From Lentisphaerota bacterium (lineage in GTDB: Bacteria > Verrucomicrobiota > Lentisphaeria > Victivallales > Victivallaceae), in assembly GCA_015061805.1 (NCBI GenBank), contig SUVV01000001.1, positions 62,001 to 126,000 on the forward strand: DNA of 64,000 bases. Reading direction: 5' to 3'. The position numbers and the translations under genes were made by a program. The notes beneath the pieces were generated by a model that saw only the letters and a program-made list of their open reading frames with translations, had not been told where the DNA came from and ran no database searches. The first letter of the stretch is position 1. Every line of letters starts with the position of its first letter. Shown here one piece after another: positions 41,867-50,977 of this stretch.

Positions 41867-43405
41867 ATGAATGATAAAAACCGAAACGATTCCTTCATCG
41901 AAATAATGGACACCACCCTGCGGGATGGAGAACAGACTCCCGGCGTGAGTTTTTCACCCCGGGAAAAGCTGGATATCGCCCGTTTTCTGCTCTCCCGGCT
42001 CAAGGTCGACCGTCTGGAACTCACCAGCGCCCGCAGTGCCGAAAGCGAAATCGATGCGGTTCGGGATATCGTTTCGTGGGCGGACAACCACGGATTTATC
42101 GATCAACTGGAAATCCTCGGGTTTATTGACTCCGGCCGTTCCATTGAATGGATCAGTTCGACCGGATGCCGTACCGTAAATCTCCTCGCCAAAGGTTCAG
42201 AGAACCACTGCCGCATCCAATTGAAAAAAACTCCGCAGCGCCACTTCGACGATCTGCGGCGGGAAATCGATAATGCCGACAAACTCAATTTGCACGTCAA
42301 TCTCTATCTGGAAGCATGGTCGCAGGGAGTGACCGAAAACTTCAATTACATCTGCAATCTGGTCGACTCTCTACGCGATCTGCCGGTCAAACGTTTGATG
42401 CTTGCCGATACATTGGGAGTTCTTTCTCCGGAAATGACCTCTCATTATCTGGAATTGATGCATACCGCATTCCCCGGATATCTCTTTGATTTCCACGGTC
42501 ACAACGACTACGGCATGGTGACAGCGAATTCACTTGCCGCCGTCCGCGCCGGAGTCAATGGCATCCACTCCACCATCAACGGTCTGGGCGAACGCGCCGG
42601 AAATCAGCCGCTGGCACAACTGGTCGCGGCGATCCACGATTTCACCCGCTGCCGCTGCCGTATTGTGGAAAAAGAACTGCAAAACGGCTCCATGCTTCTG
42701 CAGTCGCTCTCCGGCAAACGCTGTGCCTGGAACACTCCGATCGTCGGCAGCGATGTCTACACCCAAACCTGCGGAGTCCATGCCGACGGTGACAAAAAAG
42801 GGGGTCTTTACATCAACAATCTCACACCGGAACGCTTCGCCAGACAACGCGACTATGCGCTGGGCAAACTTTCCGGCAAAGCCTCGGTCGAACGCAATTT
42901 GCATAATCTTGACCTGGACAGCGATCTGGACGAGGAAGAACGTTCCCGGCTGCTCGCGGAAATCATCCGCCTCGGTGAAAGAAAACATACCGTTTCCCCC
43001 GCCGATCTGCCATTCATCATCTCCGGCATCAAAAAAACTCCGACCGAAAAGAAAATGCAGATCGTTGCAGTGGAGAGTTTCAGTTGTTTGAACGGATTCC
43101 CCAAAGCGAAAGTCACCTTGCGTTTCGGAGATACGGTTTCAGAAAATTCCGCCAAAGGTACCGGCGGATACGATGCTTTTGTAAAGGCGCTGAAAAAGTG
43201 TCTTAAAACTTTCGGATTTTCCATGCCGAAACTGGTCGATTACGAGGTGCGGATCCCCCCCGGCGGCAGAACTGACGCACTGGTGGAAACCACCATCACC
43301 TGGAGTTTCGGCGGCAAGAGTTTCGTCACGACCGGAGTCGATTCGGATCAGCTGCTCGCCGCTATCGGTGCCACAGAAAAAATATTGAACATCATGGTAA
43401 AGTAA
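41867..43405 (+). CDS. 2-isopropylmalate/citramalate synthase family protein
   Basis: 512 residues. The DRE-TIM barrel begins IMDTTLRDGEQTPGVSFSP (metal-binding Asp and Arg), with FDFHGHNDYGMVTANSL giving the HxH metal ligands and NGLGERAGNQPL the acetyl-CoA region. The C-terminal 130 residues form the LeuA-type regulatory domain (GGYDAFVKALKKCLKTFG, GGRTDALVETTITW), so feedback control by an amino acid is expected. Leucine (2-isopropylmalate) and isoleucine (citramalate) roles cannot be separated by eye. Its stop is immediately followed by holA. Confidence 0.82.
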   Translation: MNDKNRNDSFIEIMDTTLRDGEQTPGVSFSPREKLDIARFLLSRLKVDRLELTSARSAESEIDAVRDIVSWADNHGFIDQLEILGFIDSGRSIEWISSTGCRTVNLLAKGSENHCRIQLKKTPQRHFDDLRREIDNADKLNLHVNLYLEAWSQGVTENFNYICNLVDSLRDLPVKRLMLADTLGVLSPEMTSHYLELMHTAFPGYLFDFHGHNDYGMVTANSLAAVRAGVNGIHSTINGLGERAGNQPLAQLVAAIHDFTRCRCRIVEKELQNGSMLLQSLSGKRCAWNTPIVGSDVYTQTCGVHADGDKKGGLYINNLTPERFARQRDYALGKLSGKASVERNLHNLDLDSDLDEEERSRLLAEIIRLGERKHTVSPADLPFIISGIKKTPTEKKMQIVAVESFSCLNGFPKAKVTLRFGDTVSENSAKGTGGYDAFVKALKKCLKTFGFSMPKLVDYEVRIPPGGRTDALVETTITWSFGGKSFVTTGVDSDQLLAAIGATEKILNIMVK

Positions 43406-44479
43406 ATGGCTGCTTTTTATATCATTTCCGGAGATGACGATTTTGCCCGCAAACGCCGGGTGAGAGAACTGTGTTCATCTCTCTGCGGCAACCCGGAACC
43501 GGAAGAGGATGAAACCGTCGAAATCATCGCCGGTGATGACCAAAGCGTAAAACCGGATGAAATGGCGGCGGCATTCGTCGAATCGTTGCGGACTCCGCCA
43601 TTCTTATGCGAACGCAAGATCATCTGGATGCGCCACCACCCCGATCTCGATCTGCTGCTGGCTGAAAAATGTTCACAGGCGTACGCGGAACTGTTTTCGC
43701 TCCTCTCCTCTCCCCTGCCCCCGGAAGTCGATGTCATCATTGACGGCCCCGGGGTCGATCGACGCCGTTCAAAAGTAAAAGAGTTGAAAAATGCCGGTGC
43801 GGAAATCGAAATCTGTACCGCTGCAAAGGCGACTGATAAAGCCGCTGCCGAAAACAAACGGGAGATCATCAATAATTTCTGCCGCAAAAACGGCAAACGA
43901 CTCACTCCGGATGCCCAGCAGTATCTGCTCGAAGTCGTGGGCGGAGATTCCGGTACCTTGACCAATGAGCTGGAGAAACTGAATTGCTATACCGGCAACG
44001 CTCCGGAAATCACACTGGCAGATTGTCAGGCAATCATCAGCCGCACCCAGGAGGCACTGAATTGGGAATTCACCGGAGCGGTGGTCGAAAACAACCGCGC
44101 CAAAGCATTACTCACCCTTTCCAAGTTACTCTCGCAAAAAGAGAACGGTATGGAGATACGGATGCTGTACAGTCTCTCCAACGAATATCAACGCCTGATA
44201 CAGACCCGGCTGGCAATGAAACAACTCAATGTATCCAGAGCAAATCCCAATACGTTCAGCACCCTGCCGCCGGATGTAAAAGAACGTTTCCCGGATAATC
44301 CGCTGTTGAAAATGCACCCCTACCGGGCATTCAAGACCTGCGAAGCCGCAATGCGCTTTTCCGGAAATATGCTGGCTGAAAAACTCACCGCCATCCGCGA
44401 TGCCAACCGGGCATTGGTTTCCGGCGGCGGAGATAACCGGATCCTGCTGGAACAACTCGTCTGCAAACTCTGCAAATAA
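43406..44479 (+). CDS. holA: DNA polymerase III subunit delta
   Basis: 357 residues. Clamp-loader delta subunit; opens the beta clamp. Begins AAFYIISGDDDFARKRRVREL (family N-terminus), has the domain II/III region AQQYLLEVVGGDSGTLTNELEKL and the helical C-terminal collar NPLLKMHPYRAFKTCEAAMRFSGNMLAEKLTAIRDANRAL. The highly diverged sequence is typical of delta. No gap from the IPMS-family stop, so co-transcribed. Long inverted repeat A5 starts 21 bases after the stop. Confidence 0.85.
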   Translation: MAAFYIISGDDDFARKRRVRELCSSLCGNPEPEEDETVEIIAGDDQSVKPDEMAAAFVESLRTPPFLCERKIIWMRHHPDLDLLLAEKCSQAYAELFSLLSSPLPPEVDVIIDGPGVDRRRSKVKELKNAGAEIEICTAAKATDKAAAENKREIINNFCRKNGKRLTPDAQQYLLEVVGGDSGTLTNELEKLNCYTGNAPEITLADCQAIISRTQEALNWEFTGAVVENNRAKALLTLSKLLSQKENGMEIRMLYSLSNEYQRLIQTRLAMKQLNVSRANPNTFSTLPPDVKERFPDNPLLKMHPYRAFKTCEAAMRFSGNMLAEKLTAIRDANRALVSGGGDNRILLEQLVCKLCK

Positions 44480-44500
44480 CGGGAGAGACATTGGAGAGAC

Positions 44501-44556
44501 ACGGGGGAAGGGAAAAACTTTTTTTCCCGGGAAAAAAAGTTTTTCCCTTCCCCCGT
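44501..44556. repeat. Long inverted repeat, copy A5 (convergent junction holA/membrane protein)
   Basis: 26-bp arms (44501-44526 and 44531-44556), loop CCGG, arm core GGGAAAAACTTTTTTTC as in A4. Followed by the tail CCCTTTTCAAAAAAAGCGGG. Confidence 0.92.
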
Positions 44557-44703
44557 ACCCCCATCCCTTTTCAAAAAAAGCGGGGTATTGGCCGCTCCGT
44601 TGTCGCGGCAAGACTATAAATTTATCATATCATTACTCACGAAGTGAGCGCTTCATGTTTGCCAAAGGCAAACGCTTCACATTGGGAAGCAATGCTTCTT
44701 ATC
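44557..44703. repeat. Tail and hairpin-chain part of repeat copy A5
   Basis: Order: tail, GCCGC-TCCGTTGTC-GCGGC, TATAAATTTATCAT, CTCAC-gaa-GTGAG, GCGCTTCAT, GTTTGCC-aaa-GGCAAAC, GCTTCAC, a degenerate ATTGGGAAGCAAT and GCTTCTT, ending at the stop codon of the 44704-45423 gene. The repeat thus reaches exactly to the neighbouring reading frame. Confidence 0.85.
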
Positions 44704-45423
44704 TTACAGCAAAAACAATCCGATGCCGAGCAATGTCCATTCGGCGATATAACCGGCACGGCTGATGTTTTCCGCAGAGAAGCCATCTTCGGCAAATTTG
44801 CGGTTGTAAATGATAAATAACACACACACCGCGGCAATCACGCCGATCGTACCGAGGCGGCAAAAGATAAATCCAACTACTCCGATAAGCACGAGAGCCG
44901 CCCGGAAAATCATGATACTGCGCTCATTTACAGGAATAAATCTGATCTGACAATCATCGCTGCTGACCAAAGCCGCTTGCAGAGCAAACGCACCGGAAAG
45001 CAGAATAGCAAGATAAAATGTTCCCCCGGCAAGCCCGATAAAAAGCAGAATAGCGAACTTCAGCAACACCGGAAAAATATTCATGATGTTGCGGATAAAT
45101 TCCCGGTTTCCTTCGTGCTGAAGTTTGCTGACGGCATAATTGCCGAACCACGCATCACCTCTGCCGGAATCTTTGAAACAGAGAACTGCCCAACTAAGCA
45201 GAGCAAACAACACCCCGCCGGCATGCGGATTGAAAATCACCGTGACCAGAGATGAAATCAACGCAACCAGGGCGCCGACCAAAAATCCAAGCAACGGAAA
45301 AGCCGCCAGAGTAAAAGAGGTTTCGCCGTTTCCGGAAGAACTGTTCCGGAAAATATTCTGCAGAGGCAAATCAAAGAGTTCGCCCCAGGCAAAGCCCATG
45401 GCATCGAGCAGATCTTTAAGCAT
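44704..45423 (-). CDS. Multi-pass membrane protein, distantly CobS-like
   Basis: 239 residues with about six hydrophobic segments (FPLLGFLVGALVALISSLVTVIF; LLKFAILLFIGLAGGTFYLAILL; YIAEWTLLGIGLFLL). Length, the opening FPLLGFLVGAL and the DSGRGDAWFGNYAV...LLKFAILL region recall adenosylcobinamide-GDP ribazoletransferase (CobS), but the family's Asp-rich HLDGLAD motif is absent. Either it is a diverged member with another role or the likeness is fold-level chance. Starts at ATG 45423, overlapping the plsC stop by eight bases; the ORF track's longer start is antisense context. Confidence 0.6.
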   Translation of the reverse strand: MLKDLLDAMGFAWGELFDLPLQNIFRNSSSGNGETSFTLAAFPLLGFLVGALVALISSLVTVIFNPHAGGVLFALLSWAVLCFKDSGRGDAWFGNYAVSKLQHEGNREFIRNIMNIFPVLLKFAILLFIGLAGGTFYLAILLSGAFALQAALVSSDDCQIRFIPVNERSIMIFRAALVLIGVVGFIFCRLGTIGVIAAVCVLFIIYNRKFAEDGFSAENISRAGYIAEWTLLGIGLFLL

Positions 45424-46186
45424 TTTTTTCAATTTTCCAATACTCCTTTTCCATAAGGTCATGAATTTCTGCAGCAAGAGTTTTGCGCTCTTCATAACCG
45501 GAAAGATGCCTTTCCGGCAGGATATACATATCGATATCCACTCCGGCACAGCCGAGAGTGCGCCAAACGTGTACTCCGAAAGGAGTATCATCGAACCACG
45601 CAACATTATGTTCGCCTTTGCCGCGCAGATGGTAAAACAGCAATGTCGGCAAAATCGCAGTCCGGCTCTGCAATGCCGCGGCAAAAGGGGTGCTCTTAAA
45701 GGGGAGCAGCCCATGTTTGCCATCGGTACTGGTGCCTTCCGGATAGACGATCATGGATATCCCATGCTCCATTGTCGCCTTGAATTCTTCGGCGTAACGC
45801 GCGGACATCCGGGGATTCTTGCGGTCGATCCACACCGGACACCCCAGCGCGGTAAGCCAGCCGAAAAACGGCCATTTGCGAATTTCCGCCTTGGGCGCAA
45901 AACGAAGATTGAATACCGATCCGTGCGCCGGAATATCCAGATATCCGAGATGATTTGACACCACCAGAAAACCAGTCCCCTCCGGAACCGATCCATGCAC
46001 ATTCACCCGGATGCCGACGATAAATGCCGCTCCCCGGCTCCACCAGCGCGACCAGAATGCGCCCAGCCGAATCCGGCGCCAGCGGCCGAAAGTCAGGCTG
46101 AGCGAAACGGCGGCGGCAACCATCAGCACCGTACAGAACAATATCAGCGCAATGATCCGGAAACTCCGGCGGACTGCAGATATCAT
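45416..46186 (-). CDS. plsC: 1-acyl-sn-glycerol-3-phosphate acyltransferase
   Basis: 256 residues. One N-terminal membrane segment (IIALILFCTVLMVAAAVSLSL), then the acyltransferase motif VVSNHLGYLD (HX4D), CPVWIDRKN, the motif III segment VYPEGTSTDG and LPTLLFY. Transfers the second acyl chain to lysophosphatidate in phospholipid synthesis. ATG 46186 has TGGAG five bases upstream; the track start at 46252 precedes a promoter-like sequence. First gene of a two-gene unit with the CobS-like membrane protein. Confidence 0.85.
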   Translation of the reverse strand: MISAVRRSFRIIALILFCTVLMVAAAVSLSLTFGRWRRIRLGAFWSRWWSRGAAFIVGIRVNVHGSVPEGTGFLVVSNHLGYLDIPAHGSVFNLRFAPKAEIRKWPFFGWLTALGCPVWIDRKNPRMSARYAEEFKATMEHGISMIVYPEGTSTDGKHGLLPFKSTPFAAALQSRTAILPTLLFYHLRGKGEHNVAWFDDTPFGVHVWRTLGCAGVDIDMYILPERHLSGYEERKTLAAEIHDLMEKEYWKIEKNA

Positions 46187-46223
46187 ATCAACTCCATCAA
46201 AATATTGAATCGTACAATATATT

Positions 46224-46252
46224 AATTTAACTGTATAACAGTATGAAATCAA
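46224..46252 (-). promoter_or_regulatory. Probable promoter of plsC
   Basis: On the minus strand, TTGATT (46247-46252), a 17-base spacer and TAAATT (46224-46229), 37 bases before the ATG. Confidence 0.5.
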
Positions 46253-46272
46253 GTTTTATAGAAATTTTTCAA

Positions 46273-48792
46273 TCAACTTTTTTCCGGCATTACCAGAATC
46301 GAACATCCGGCAACGTTGGAAAAAACCTTTTTCAATGCTGCTTCAAATTTCGCTCTGGGGTAAGAGCGGAGCATATCGCTTTTCTGCAGACAGACTCCTG
46401 CATCGAAACCGTAATAGTTTTCCAGCAGCGCACTACGCAGTAACAATTCCGGCTTGGCAAAATGCAATTCGCACTCAAAACCGGCACTGCGGCGGGCGGC
46501 TTCAAACTCCTCATCGCTGAATCGTCCGGCGGCGAGCCGTTCGATCTCAGCTTCAAACAGTTCCAACACCTGCTCCCCTGCCCCCGGAGTGGTCATCGCG
46601 TAGAAACTGACCATACCGGAGTGAAATCCGCTGGAAAAAGTCATGCCGACCGAATAACTCAACGCATTATCTTCCCGAACTGTCTTGAACAACTTTGAAC
46701 CCAAACCGTTTTCCATCGATGAGAGTATTTCCAAAGCATTGACCGTATCGGCATCATCCAGAGCCGCGCCCGGGATCTCGCGAAGTGCGACTGTCTGTTC
46801 CCGTTTGAGCGAAAAGGTTTCGCGGCAGTGTGCCTCCGGGAAGTGCGGTTTTTCCGGCAGGCTTCCGGCACAGCCTTTGCAGAAATTCAATTTGGCAGCG
46901 AACTTCTCTGCCAAAGCAAGCGCTTCGGCAACCGAACAATCTCCGCCGATGGCAAGCGCCGCCCGGTCGATATCCCAGAGTGAACTGTAAAAGGCTTTCA
47001 CATCTTCAAGCGTAAGATTTTGCAAATCAGCCTCGTTCCCGGAAGTTCCGAAAGCGTAAGGATGAGTGCCGTAAAGCAGTTTTCCCGCCCGGTCAAAGGC
47101 GGCCTTTACCGGATGTTCGGCACGGACTTTGAGTTGTTCGAGCAAATAGGTGCGTTCCCGCTCAAAAATCTCCTGAGTAAACACCGCATCCGCAAGAAGC
47201 GTACTGATAAATTCCATCGCCGGAGCAAATTTGCGCTTCGGCACACTGAAATCAAGCATCAACGAATTTCCTCCGGAGGAAACATCGATATCAATACACA
47301 ATTCATCAAGACGCTTCAATACCGCCGTTTCGCCCATATCAGCAGTACGGGAGCAGATCATCGCGGCACAAAGTTGGGATATCCCGGCTTTGCCCGGTGC
47401 TTCAAAAATCGTCCCGCCGGGCAGGATCATGGAGAAACAGCACAGCGGCAGCGATTTATCCGGAGCAATGATCAGGGACAAGCCGTTTTCAAGTGAAGAA
47501 ACTTTCAACTCTGGAGTTCCGGTGCTCCCGGGAGCCGGAACTTTCCGATTCTCCGGAACCTGACGCACTTTTATCCAGCGGTCACTGCCCAGCATGGAAG
47601 AAGCAATCGTTTTTATGGTATCGATATCGACAGCTTGAAGTTGTTCCACAAAGCGGTCGCCGGCGCCGGGATCTCCGGCATGATGGACACCCTCAGCGAT
47701 TTCGGCAGCAACATTGAGCAGATTCCGCAATCCCCGCAGACGGTCGGCATACTGCTGACCTTTTTCCCGGTTCATCCGGGCGGCGCTGATTTTGCCGGCG
47801 GCACAATTTTCGAGGATTTTTTTCAGCTCTTTTTCGGCGCGGTTAAAGTTGCGCGGCTCACACTCCAGACTGACCCCGGCAAGCGACCGGTTGCCCAGCG
47901 GGAAACAGAAACTCCGGGCGGCAAGCGCAGAACGGCTGCCGATGACCATTTCCGCGTTGAGTACAGCCCCCTCTCCGGTGCCGAGCATGCCAAAGAGAAT
48001 ATCTGCCGCCGGAAGCAGCGGAGAACCGAATTCCGGAGCCTGCACACCCCACATCAACCGGGTCAGCGGGTCATTGAAAATCAGATCAGCCGACCTGCCG
48101 CCGGTCGGAACATTTTCCTGCGGAAGAACGATTTCCGCAAGATTTTTTCTCTGCCATGAACCGAATTTTTCGCCGATATATTCATAAACTTCTTCCACCT
48201 GCGCATTACCGACGATCACCGCGAAACTGCGGCCGGGAGTATAGCGCGCTTCATGATATTCCCGCGCCATATCACAGGTAACGCTGGAGATCAGTTCCCG
48301 GTATCCGATGACCGGATGGCGCAGCGGATGGGAAACAAACATGGTACGCAGGAATTTTTCCAACATCCGGGTAGAAATATTATCCATGGAGCGTTCACAC
48401 TCCCGGAGGATGACCTCTTTTTCCCGGATGAAGCGTTCCGCCGGAAGTTCCGGGAAACGTACCATCGAACTCAACATATCGATTCCGGTGCGCCACGATT
48501 CTTTCGGCAGGGTCATCCGGTAGCAGGTGCGGTCACAACCGGTGTAGGCGTTGAGATCGCCGCCGAGAGCAGTCACCGTATCCGCAACAGCGTGTCCGGG
48601 ATAGCCCTGACACCCCTGAAACAGCATGTGTTCAAGAAAATGCGAAAGGCCGTATCCAAGAAATTTACCCTCATGGATACTTCCGGTGGCTACATGGATC
48701 TGCATTTCCACCCCGGGACCGTTCCGGTGCAGAAAATAGAGCCGGAAACCGTTTGCCAATTCAAAACTGGCGGTATTTTTCAAAAAATCCAT
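46273..48792 (-). CDS. M16-family zinc metalloprotease, two-domain fused form
   Basis: 839 residues holding two M16 halves. The N-terminal active half has the inverted zinc motif HFLEHMLFQG (His51, Glu54, His55) and downstream Glu residues in KEVILRECE. The second half, from about residue 430 (VSSLENGLSLIIAP), lacks HxxEH, as in pitrilysin-type enzymes; it holds the SYSVGMTFSSG substrate-binding region. No signal peptide is evident, so it is likely cytoplasmic, a peptide-degrading enzyme. It is 15 bases downstream of the Minf_1886 gene in the mla-associated operon. Confidence 0.87.
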   Translation of the reverse strand: MDFLKNTASFELANGFRLYFLHRNGPGVEMQIHVATGSIHEGKFLGYGLSHFLEHMLFQGCQGYPGHAVADTVTALGGDLNAYTGCDRTCYRMTLPKESWRTGIDMLSSMVRFPELPAERFIREKEVILRECERSMDNISTRMLEKFLRTMFVSHPLRHPVIGYRELISSVTCDMAREYHEARYTPGRSFAVIVGNAQVEEVYEYIGEKFGSWQRKNLAEIVLPQENVPTGGRSADLIFNDPLTRLMWGVQAPEFGSPLLPAADILFGMLGTGEGAVLNAEMVIGSRSALAARSFCFPLGNRSLAGVSLECEPRNFNRAEKELKKILENCAAGKISAARMNREKGQQYADRLRGLRNLLNVAAEIAEGVHHAGDPGAGDRFVEQLQAVDIDTIKTIASSMLGSDRWIKVRQVPENRKVPAPGSTGTPELKVSSLENGLSLIIAPDKSLPLCCFSMILPGGTIFEAPGKAGISQLCAAMICSRTADMGETAVLKRLDELCIDIDVSSGGNSLMLDFSVPKRKFAPAMEFISTLLADAVFTQEIFERERTYLLEQLKVRAEHPVKAAFDRAGKLLYGTHPYAFGTSGNEADLQNLTLEDVKAFYSSLWDIDRAALAIGGDCSVAEALALAEKFAAKLNFCKGCAGSLPEKPHFPEAHCRETFSLKREQTVALREIPGAALDDADTVNALEILSSMENGLGSKLFKTVREDNALSYSVGMTFSSGFHSGMVSFYAMTTPGAGEQVLELFEAEIERLAAGRFSDEEFEAARRSAGFECELHFAKPELLLRSALLENYYGFDAGVCLQKSDMLRSYPRAKFEAALKKVFSNVAGCSILVMPEKS

Positions 48793-48807
48793 AACAGCAG
48801 CAGAACC

Positions 48808-49200
48808 TCAATCAATGGTAGAACAAAACGGTTCACGCCAGGAACATTCTTTCTCCGTAAGCGCCGGAACCGGTTCAAAATCAATATTGAAATCTTCCGG
48901 TGAATCATCTTCCGAAGCCGAAAGCAGATTTACCGAAATCAGCAGATAGACAACTTTACCCACATCCGAAGCCCGGCGCAAACCGAACTCCTGCAGTACC
49001 AGATGGGCAACTGCCCCATACTCTTTGATCGCCAGCGCCCTGGCGCCTTTGAGCAGTTCAAGAGCGGTAACATGCCGATGCGCAGGAAGTCTGCCGACAG
49101 TAAAATTCACCGCTTCCGCGACAAAGCGGTAAGCGTCGGCGGTATAAGCTGTTTCTCTTTCTGTTAAAAGAGCAATTTTATTTTCAAACTCACGATCCAT
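48808..49200 (-). CDS. Minf_1886 family protein
   Basis: 130 residues. Matches the small conserved family named for Minf_1886 and found in Planctomycetes, Verrucomicrobia and relatives: YRFVAEAVNFTVGRLPAHRHVTALELLKGARALAIKEYG, then a C-terminal SEDDSPEDFNIDFEP. Function unknown. ATG 49200 has GAG at eight bases; GTG 49209, overlapping the mlaD stop, is an alternative. Its place directly after mlaD suggests co-expression with the lipid-transport genes. Confidence 0.75.
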   Translation of the reverse strand: MDREFENKIALLTERETAYTADAYRFVAEAVNFTVGRLPAHRHVTALELLKGARALAIKEYGAVAHLVLQEFGLRRASDVGKVVYLLISVNLLSASEDDSPEDFNIDFEPVPALTEKECSWREPFCSTID

Positions 49201-49205
49201 AGATA

Positions 49206-50186
49206 TCACTCATTCTTACTTTCAGCCCCCAGCAGAAAACCGGGGTTATTGCTGATCAGGTCACACAATTTACGCATCGCTTCAAGCATATCGTTGAGTT
49301 TGCTGATGCTGACCGCCAACTCCTGCCGGGTATCGGTGACTGCGGCAGAAACCTTGCGGATTTCGCTGGAGGTTTCCGGGAGCTGCATTTCACCTGCGGT
49401 TTTGGAAAGCTGATTCATCAAACTGCTTACGCCGTCAAGATTGCGGTCGACCTTGTCCACGATTTCACTCATGCGCCGTTCGCTCATGACCTTATTCAAA
49501 GTGGAGGTGGTTTTCTCCAGATTGGCAGTAAGTTTTGCGACATTGAGCATGGTTGTCTTGATTTCCGGCGCGGAAAGGGTGGAATTCAACTCCTTGAGCA
49601 CTTCTTCAACTTCGTCGAAAATACCATCAAAGTTGACCTTGGACAACCGGTCGAGCGACCGGGTCATCGCCACCATCAAATCTTTGAAAGGTGAACCTTT
49701 GGACGGGATGAAGATATTTCCACTCTGCCGGACAACAACGGGAACTGCGGCGATTTCCGAACCGGGTTTTTCATAATAGTCCAGACTCACATACTTCATA
49801 CCGGTGATACCGGCGAATTCCAGACGACAGCGCAATCCCTGTTCGATATCCTTATTGATAAACTCACGGAAATTATTTTCAGATGTCTCAAAGTCGCCGA
49901 TGTCGCCCACACCTTGAAAGTGGTCAAGTTCGATTGCCATATCGACTTTGATAAGTTTATCGTTGGCAACGATGGTGATTTTACGGACGGAACCGACCTT
50001 TACCCCCTGATATTTGACTTCAGAACCGACACTCAATCCCTGAACTGATTCCGCAAACACCGAAGATATCAACGTCTTGCGGACAAAGACCTGCGAAAGT
50101 CCGAAATAAAACAGCATCAGAATAAACAACAGCAAACTCAATGCCACAAAAATACCTGACCGCAAACGGCTTTTACGCTCATTCAT
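49206..50186 (-). CDS. mlaD: MlaD/MCE-family substrate-binding protein
   Basis: 326 residues. One N-terminal transmembrane helix (IFVALSLLLFILMLFYFGLSQVFV), then the MCE domain (VQGLSVGSEVKYQGVKVGSVRKI; GLRCRLEFAGITGMKYVSLDYY) and a long C-terminal helical region with coiled-coil character (NSTLSAPEIKTTMLNVAKLTANLEKTTSTLNKVM). MCE proteins form rings carrying lipids across the periplasm. ATG 50186 has AAGGAG 11 bases upstream. It follows the ATPase and permease genes in the usual mlaE-F-D order. Confidence 0.87.
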   Translation of the reverse strand: MNERKSRLRSGIFVALSLLLFILMLFYFGLSQVFVRKTLISSVFAESVQGLSVGSEVKYQGVKVGSVRKITIVANDKLIKVDMAIELDHFQGVGDIGDFETSENNFREFINKDIEQGLRCRLEFAGITGMKYVSLDYYEKPGSEIAAVPVVVRQSGNIFIPSKGSPFKDLMVAMTRSLDRLSKVNFDGIFDEVEEVLKELNSTLSAPEIKTTMLNVAKLTANLEKTTSTLNKVMSERRMSEIVDKVDRNLDGVSSLMNQLSKTAGEMQLPETSSEIRKVSAAVTDTRQELAVSISKLNDMLEAMRKLCDLISNNPGFLLGAESKNE

Positions 50187-50204
50187 TATTATATACACTC
50201 CTTT

Positions 50205-50975
50205 TCAACAACAGCGGTTATGGGAAAGTCCACCCCGGTTGAGAAAATCTCTCACCCACGGGTCGTCACAATTTTTCAAAAGATATTCCGGAGAACCGTC
50301 AGCAACTATCGTCCGTCGTGCTTTGTCCAGCATCAATCCCCGGTCACCGATGGCGAAAATACTGTCAAGTTCATGGGTGATAACCACGACCGTTGCGCCG
50401 ATGGTGTCGCGCAAATTCAGGATCAGACGGTCAAGGTCAGCCGAACTCAAAGGGTCAAGCCCGGCAGATGGTTCATCAAAAAACAAAAGATCAGGATCAA
50501 GCGCCAGCGCCCGGGCAAGTCCGGCGCGCTTACGCATACCTCCGGAAAGTTCCGACGGCATAAAATCTCCGAAATCGGCAAGTCCGACCAATTCCAGTTT
50601 TTTGCGGACGACCTCCATTCGTTCGTCCGGCGGCAGATCGGTATATTCACGCAACGGCAGTTCGACATTTTCCGCGACGGTCATTGAACCGAAAAGCGCT
50701 CCGCCCTGATAGGTGACTCCGAAACTCCGCATGATCGCCTTTTTTTCCTCTTCTGAAGCGGTCACAATACTGCGGTTACGGATAAAAACATCACCTTTCA
50801 TCGGCTCATAGAGACCGATCAGGTGCTTGAGCAAAGTACTTTTTCCACAACCGGAACCGCCCATAATGCAGACGATTTCACCGGCGGAAATCGAAAAATT
50901 GAGATTTTCCAGCACGACACGTTCTCCGTATCCGATGGTAAGATCCTGAACTTTTATCACATTCTCTTTTGCCAT
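50205..50975 (-). CDS. mlaF: Phospholipid ABC transporter ATP-binding protein MlaF
   Basis: 256 residues. Walker A MGGSGCGKST, Q-loop TYQGGALFGSMTV, signature LSGGMRKRAGLARAL and Walker B LLFFDEPSAGLDP. The GGALF and SGGMRKR variants are characteristic of MlaF-type ATPases. Drives lipid transport with MlaE and MlaD at the inner membrane. The track start extends upstream into mlaE; ATG 50975, with GGTGAG, is preferred. Confidence 0.92.
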   Translation of the reverse strand: MAKENVIKVQDLTIGYGERVVLENLNFSISAGEIVCIMGGSGCGKSTLLKHLIGLYEPMKGDVFIRNRSIVTASEEEKKAIMRSFGVTYQGGALFGSMTVAENVELPLREYTDLPPDERMEVVRKKLELVGLADFGDFMPSELSGGMRKRAGLARALALDPDLLFFDEPSAGLDPLSSADLDRLILNLRDTIGATVVVITHELDSIFAIGDRGLMLDKARRTIVADGSPEYLLKNCDDPWVRDFLNRGGLSHNRCC

Positions 50976-50977
50976 GC

